DNA of 21,640 nucleotides from Chara braunii (Eukaryota > Streptophyta > Charophyceae > Charales > Characeae), in assembly GCA_003427395.1 (NCBI GenBank), contig BFEA01000012.1:2198439-2220078 (forward strand), in the 5' to 3' direction. Positions 18,584-21,640 of this stretch are shown one piece after another. The position numbers and the translations under genes were made by a program. The notes beneath the pieces are model-generated. The model worked only from the letters and a program-made list of their open reading frames with translations, did no database searches and was not told the DNA's origin. The number at the start of each line of letters is the position of its first letter. Positions within the stretch are counted from its first letter, which is position 1.

Positions 18584-18618
18584 TTGGGTGGTGGCTGTGG
18601 TGCGGGACCACCACCCAA
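18584..18618. repeat. 11-bp GC-rich hairpin
   Basis: TTGGGTGGTGG (18584-18594) and CCACCACCCAA (18608-18618) are perfect reverse complements with a 13-base loop that is itself G-rich. Confidence 0.8.
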
Positions 18619-18701
18619 TGTCATCAACGCATTTTGTGTTGCCGTTTCATATAAATCTCGTGAGTTGTCTGAAACAACAACAGAAATAGTTTTGCGCTCG
18701 T

Positions 18702-18716
18702 GAGAGAGAGAGAGAG

Positions 18717-18767
<51 letters not shown>

Positions 18768-18776
18768 GAGAGAGAC
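18702..18776. repeat. Compound (GA)n(GATA)n(GA)n microsatellite
   Basis: A GA run leads into about 12 GATA units and back into a GA run. Apparent minus-strand proteins rich in Ser-Ile-Tyr-Leu are translations of this tract. Confidence 0.97.
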
Positions 18777-18866
18777 CATGCAAGTGAACTTTTTCTTTTT
18801 TTCTTTGTGAGCAGGCGTACCTTCACCGAAAAAACACTTTTTTTTTGCTTTTTCATTTCCAACACG

Positions 18867-19786
18867 GGATTCATGAAAACATAACAAAACAAATTGTTAG
18901 GTTTGCACGAAATGTATTCATGATTATGATAGTACGTTTTTCAGGCCTCCTCCAGGAACAAAATTATACGTGAAGGAAAACAACCGCAAAAAAAAAAATC
19001 AAAAATTAGTTTTTGAGAACCACTGGAATTGGCGAGGAGAAAAGCAGGTTTTTCCACATAAAATCATTACCTGGTGAAGCAGCGTATGTTCAAGAACTGA
19101 AATATCTCATTTTTTTGTTATCTAAAAAAATCATGTTTATAGTCCTATAAGATGTATAGCACGATGAACGTATCTGGGGGGAGGTTCGCACTCTCAAACA
19201 TGTTTTCAGACATATTCTCCCATACCTGAGCGAACATATTATTTTTTACTGTTTATTTTATTTTTTTCCTCATTTTTTAATTTCAAACTCTTGTTTGGCT
19301 AAGACTTTGAAGTTGTACCTCAAGCAAAAGTTGTTTGTATTCTTATTTTAAATAACATATATTTTTTGCTAAGGGTTTTATTGTTAACGTCAAAATTGAT
19401 TTATAGTCCTATAAAATTAGTTTTCGCAGATTTTGGTTTTACCTAATTGCTGAAACTGACGTATAGTTCTATAAATGAGTATTCATCAAAATGCATTTTT
19501 TTTTACAACTTATAAGTTTGCCTTGTAGTCTTTAAAAATTATCCTATTTGAGCTTTGTTTTTTGTAAGTCTACTTAGAACGACTTATAGCCATATAAAAG
19601 GATTTTGCAAGAAAGGGTTTTCTTTCACATTTGAGGAACAATTGACTTTTCACCTTGTTTTTTGCCTCCTTTATCGAAAAACAGTTAAAAACGTTCTTTT
19701 TGTGTAAAAAATAAGAGTTTGATTTTTGCTTTTTCATTCTATATAAAATGTGAGGTTTTGTCGTTTTGTTATGTTTTCATGAATCC
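18867..19786. mobile_element. ~920-bp segment bounded by 24-bp inverted repeats
   Basis: A perfect 24-bp inverted repeat bounds the segment. 18867-18890 begins GGATTCATGAAAACATAACA, and 19763-19786 is its exact complement. A 16-bp direct repeat, TTTTTGCTTTTTCATT, lies just left of the left arm (18842-18857) and just inside the right arm (19723-19738). It belongs to a longer weak direct similarity that includes CGAAAAA with a following CA. No target duplication is seen outside the arms and no transposase is encoded. It may be a foldback-type element, or the product of an inversion between duplicated segments. Confidence 0.55.
19400..19600. repeat. 60-62-bp tandem repeat with TTATAG/CTATAA palindrome
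   Basis: TTTATAGTCCTATAA (19400-19414) recurs as CGTATAGTTCTATAA (19460), CTTGTAGTCTTTAAA (19522, decayed) and CTTATAGCCATATAA (19583), spaced 60, 62 and 61 bp. An isolated exact copy lies at 19136-19150. The core is a hairpin with arms TTATAG and CTATAA round two bases. Sequence between cores is T-rich and weakly alike (for example CTGAAACTGAC before the second core). The array lies inside the inverted-repeat-bounded segment 18867-19786. Confidence 0.6.
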
Positions 19787-19797
19787 AGTATTTTCTA

Positions 19798-20150
19798 CGG
19801 CCCGGGGACGGAGGTGCGCAGACGGACTGGGCACCCCAACCTCCGGGCGCCCCCCCTGTCTGGCTGACACGGCGTTTCCTTGACCGTGACTGTCACAGTC
19901 ATGACTGCAGGGTTGCGGTCGTGGCCGCAGTTGATTCGTAGGCATTGAGCAGGATTGCTAATGTTCATATGGGGAGGGGACCAAAGGGGAGGCACAACGA
20001 CTGACCCATTGAAGACGCTTGGTCCTGATGCTACCAGCTGACCCCTGACCGGTATCGCCCACCTGCTATAGCAGATATCGCACCTGCTGGTGGGTGTAGC
20101 TCCCGCATGTTCCCTCGTTGGAGGCTTGAAGTGTAGTCCCCCGCACGTCG
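19798..20150. other. GC-rich stretch, no gene recognised
   Basis: The boundary at about 19798 is sharp: AT-rich DNA changes to GC-rich DNA beginning CGGCCCGGGG. A 6-bp dyad, TGACTG and CAGTCA, lies at 19887-19901. No RNA gene or protein is recognised; the open frame at 19795-19995 on the minus strand is not convincing. Confidence 0.4.
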
Positions 20151-20152
<2 letters not shown>

Positions 20153-20222
<70 letters not shown>

Positions 20223-20244
20223 AATTGATTGATTGATTGATTGA
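20153..20244. repeat. (TTGA)n microsatellite
   Basis: About 23 tetranucleotide units with a few substitutions (TCGA near 20179, TTAA near 20220). Minus-strand Ser-Ile-Asn-Gln peptides across it are repeat translations. Confidence 0.97.
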
Positions 20245-20279
20245 ATGACAAAGTCGCGGGCATCAGCGCGCGACAATGT

Positions 20280-20415
20280 GAGAGAGCGGGAAAGGCAGTG
20301 GGAGCGGGGCAGGCAGTGGGAGCAAGAGGCAGCAGGAGTGGGAGCGGGAGAGACAACGGAAACATGAGCGGGAGAGGCAGCGGGGGAGGCAGGGAGAGGG
20401 GGAGGGGGAGGCAAC
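20280..20415. repeat. G-rich minisatellite, GGCAGYGGGAGCGGGA-type
   Basis: Variants of a ~17-18-bp unit follow one another (GGCAGTGGGAGCGGG, GGCAGTGGGAGCAAGA, GGCAGCAGGAGTGGGAG, GGCAGCGGGGGAGGCAG). The tract begins about 35 bp after the TTGA microsatellite. Its many G runs could form quadruplexes on this strand. Confidence 0.8.
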
Positions 20416-20800
20416 GAAAAAGGGCAGATTGTGTCTTGAAATAAACAGAACCCCGCGAACGTGGCAAGCAGCATAACAGGGCATGCATACATGATTGCCT
20501 AAGAGGAAAGACTGCAACACCTTTGCACATAACAATCCATACATCATGTGAAATCAAAACACTCATAATTGGGGTGAAACCACAGACAGGAAGTAAAGAA
20601 GCAGCAAGGCAACAAGACAACAAGGTAGACATTGTCAACAACGCAAGTAACAAAAAAACACAAAGCGAAAAAAATAAAAATTGATGATAGATTGTTTCGT
20701 CGGAGTTGCACCGACTCGTCAGGAGGCTGAACCCTTGACAAGCTGAGGAATCTCCGTATTTGATGGTTTGGGTCATGAGACCTTTGACCCTTGTTTAAAG
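20416..20800. other. No recognisable feature
   Basis: Non-coding sequence, A-rich on the plus strand at 20580-20690. Long minus-strand open frames that cover it (20066-20776, 20544-21386) are rejected. Confidence 0.4.
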
Positions 20801-20849
20801 CAGACTGTCCCCAAACGAAACGTAGCAGTAGGCAGCAACCCTGTGGAGC

Positions 20850-21300
20850 ACCAGGCAACATTGTAGAGGCAACACGACTGCACAACGCCAAAAATGACTG
20901 CAAGGAACGACATGGCACGCATGGCATGCAATGCGGTAACCGTGTAGTGAAGCACAAGACAACACAATCAAGGGGGCCACACTGCAAGGGACGACAGGGC
21001 AAGCGAACCAGCAGCTTGACAACCGTGGAGCGGAGCACACGGCACCAACAACGAGGCAACCAACCTACAAGGCACACAAGCGGCAAACACGAAAGGCACG
21101 ACCAGCGGATGATCAGCAAGCGAGCGGAGTAGCAAAGCGCAAGGCAACACCAACAACACGGCCACACCAAACAGCGAACACAACAATTTGAAGATAGCCG
21201 CATGCAAAGCCAGCGGGATAGGCAGCAAGGCAGCGACAGAGCGCTGACGAGGCAGTCCACACATCCAACACGGAGCAAACCAGCGCACGACCTACTCACA
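20850..21300. repeat. T-poor, GGCA/CAACA-rich block
   Basis: The plus strand is strikingly poor in T; the 60 bases from 21121 contain one. Words such as AAGGCAACAC, GGCACAC, CAGCAAG and CAACAACACGG recur without a fixed period. Because T on this strand is A on the other, stop codons on the minus strand are rare. This alone explains the 280-codon open frame at 20544-21386. I read the block as a decayed simple repeat. Confidence 0.5.
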
Positions 21301-21576
21301 TCACGATTGAACCTTGCAGACTGTTGATTCCCACCACCCACTAAGCCCAACCCACTAAGCCAGGGGGTCACTCCGACGAACACCAATCATCACCCACAGG
21401 CGACACAGACATCCCGAACTTAGCGGCCCCCATAAGAGTGCAGTAGGCACTCCAAACGAGGAACCACCGACTGTTTGGCACTACTTAAGGGTGCTCAGTT
21501 GGGTAAGTAAAAATACTTAGAAAAAATTAGAGGAAGGACAGACAACCGGAGAAAGACTGACATATATAAAACTGAT
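21301..21576. other. No recognisable feature
   Basis: Non-coding. GGTGCTCAGTTGGGTAAG near 21491 resembles a tRNA A box, but no B box follows before the window ends. Confidence 0.35.
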
Positions 21577-21606
21577 TGTGTGTGGGGGGGGGGGCGGCGG
21601 GGTGTG

Positions 21607-21640
<34 letters not shown>
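21577..21640. repeat. G11 run and (GT)n microsatellite at window end
   Basis: A short GT run leads to 11 G (21584-21594), CGGCGGGG and then (GT)n with one TTT interruption, continuing to the window edge. Confidence 0.95.

Noticed and set aside
20031-20776. Minus-strand open frames of 153 and 236 codons
   Set aside because: They read through the TTGA microsatellite (Ser-Ile-Asn-Gln repeats) and the GGCAG minisatellite (Pro-Leu repeats); no protein family is visible.
20544-21386. 280-codon minus-strand open frame, the longest in the window
   Set aside because: It lies in a T-poor plus strand, so stop codons are rare on the minus strand by composition. The translation is Cys/Leu-rich without any recognisable domain.
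21488-21510. tRNA gene or SINE head on the A-box-like CTCAGTTGGGTAAG
   Set aside because: No B box or tRNA fold follows in the remaining sequence.

Overview
No protein-coding gene, rRNA or intact tRNA gene can be supported in this window. The organism is most likely a eukaryote with a large, repeat-rich genome. The evidence is stop-rich sequence, tRNA-derived SINE-like elements, long microsatellites ((TC)42, GATA, TTGA, GT), poly-A and poly-T runs, inverted-repeat elements, and degenerate CCCTAAA-type repeats. That telomere-like motif is the plant/green-lineage type (TTTAGGG on the other strand), so a plant or streptophyte alga is the best guess. It is only a guess: other lineages also use this motif.

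Layout. 1-232: 10-bp repeats of the ATTCAACGGG type and a perfect hairpin. 484-1357: degenerate CCCTAAA tract interrupted at 717-1140 by a 424-bp element with 30-bp terminal inverted repeats and a TAA duplication. 1424-2240: a 34-bp duplication, two adjacent palindromes and weak duplications. 3165-3420: three ~84-bp repeats. 3844-4830: an array of about 14 units, each built round a short hairpin with a conserved loop (AACTTAT) and differing but self-complementary stems. 5751-9013: four dispersed copies of a ~35-bp module, two of them followed by pyrimidine-rich tracts ending in splice-donor-like sites, plus a (TC)n tract. 10234-10651: a second terminal-inverted-repeat element with a 43-A tract. 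10905-11085: short tandem repeats. 11080-16750: mostly featureless AT-rich DNA. 16761-17130: ~172-bp repeats with an imperfect palindrome. 17180-17670: two SINE-like elements. 17890-18618: a cluster of foldbacks. 18867-19786: a ~920-bp inverted-repeat-bounded segment holding a 60-62-bp palindromic array. 20153-21300: TTGA microsatellite, GGCAG minisatellite and a T-poor block. 21577-21640: G and GT runs.

There is no operon or pathway to describe. What recurs is architecture: several unrelated degenerate tandem arrays whose best-kept part is a short hairpin. The 3844-4830 array is the strongest case. Its stems differ between units yet still pair, which is what selection or copying on a folded structure would leave. 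All coordinates and alignments were made by eye, and boundaries of degenerate repeats are approximate.
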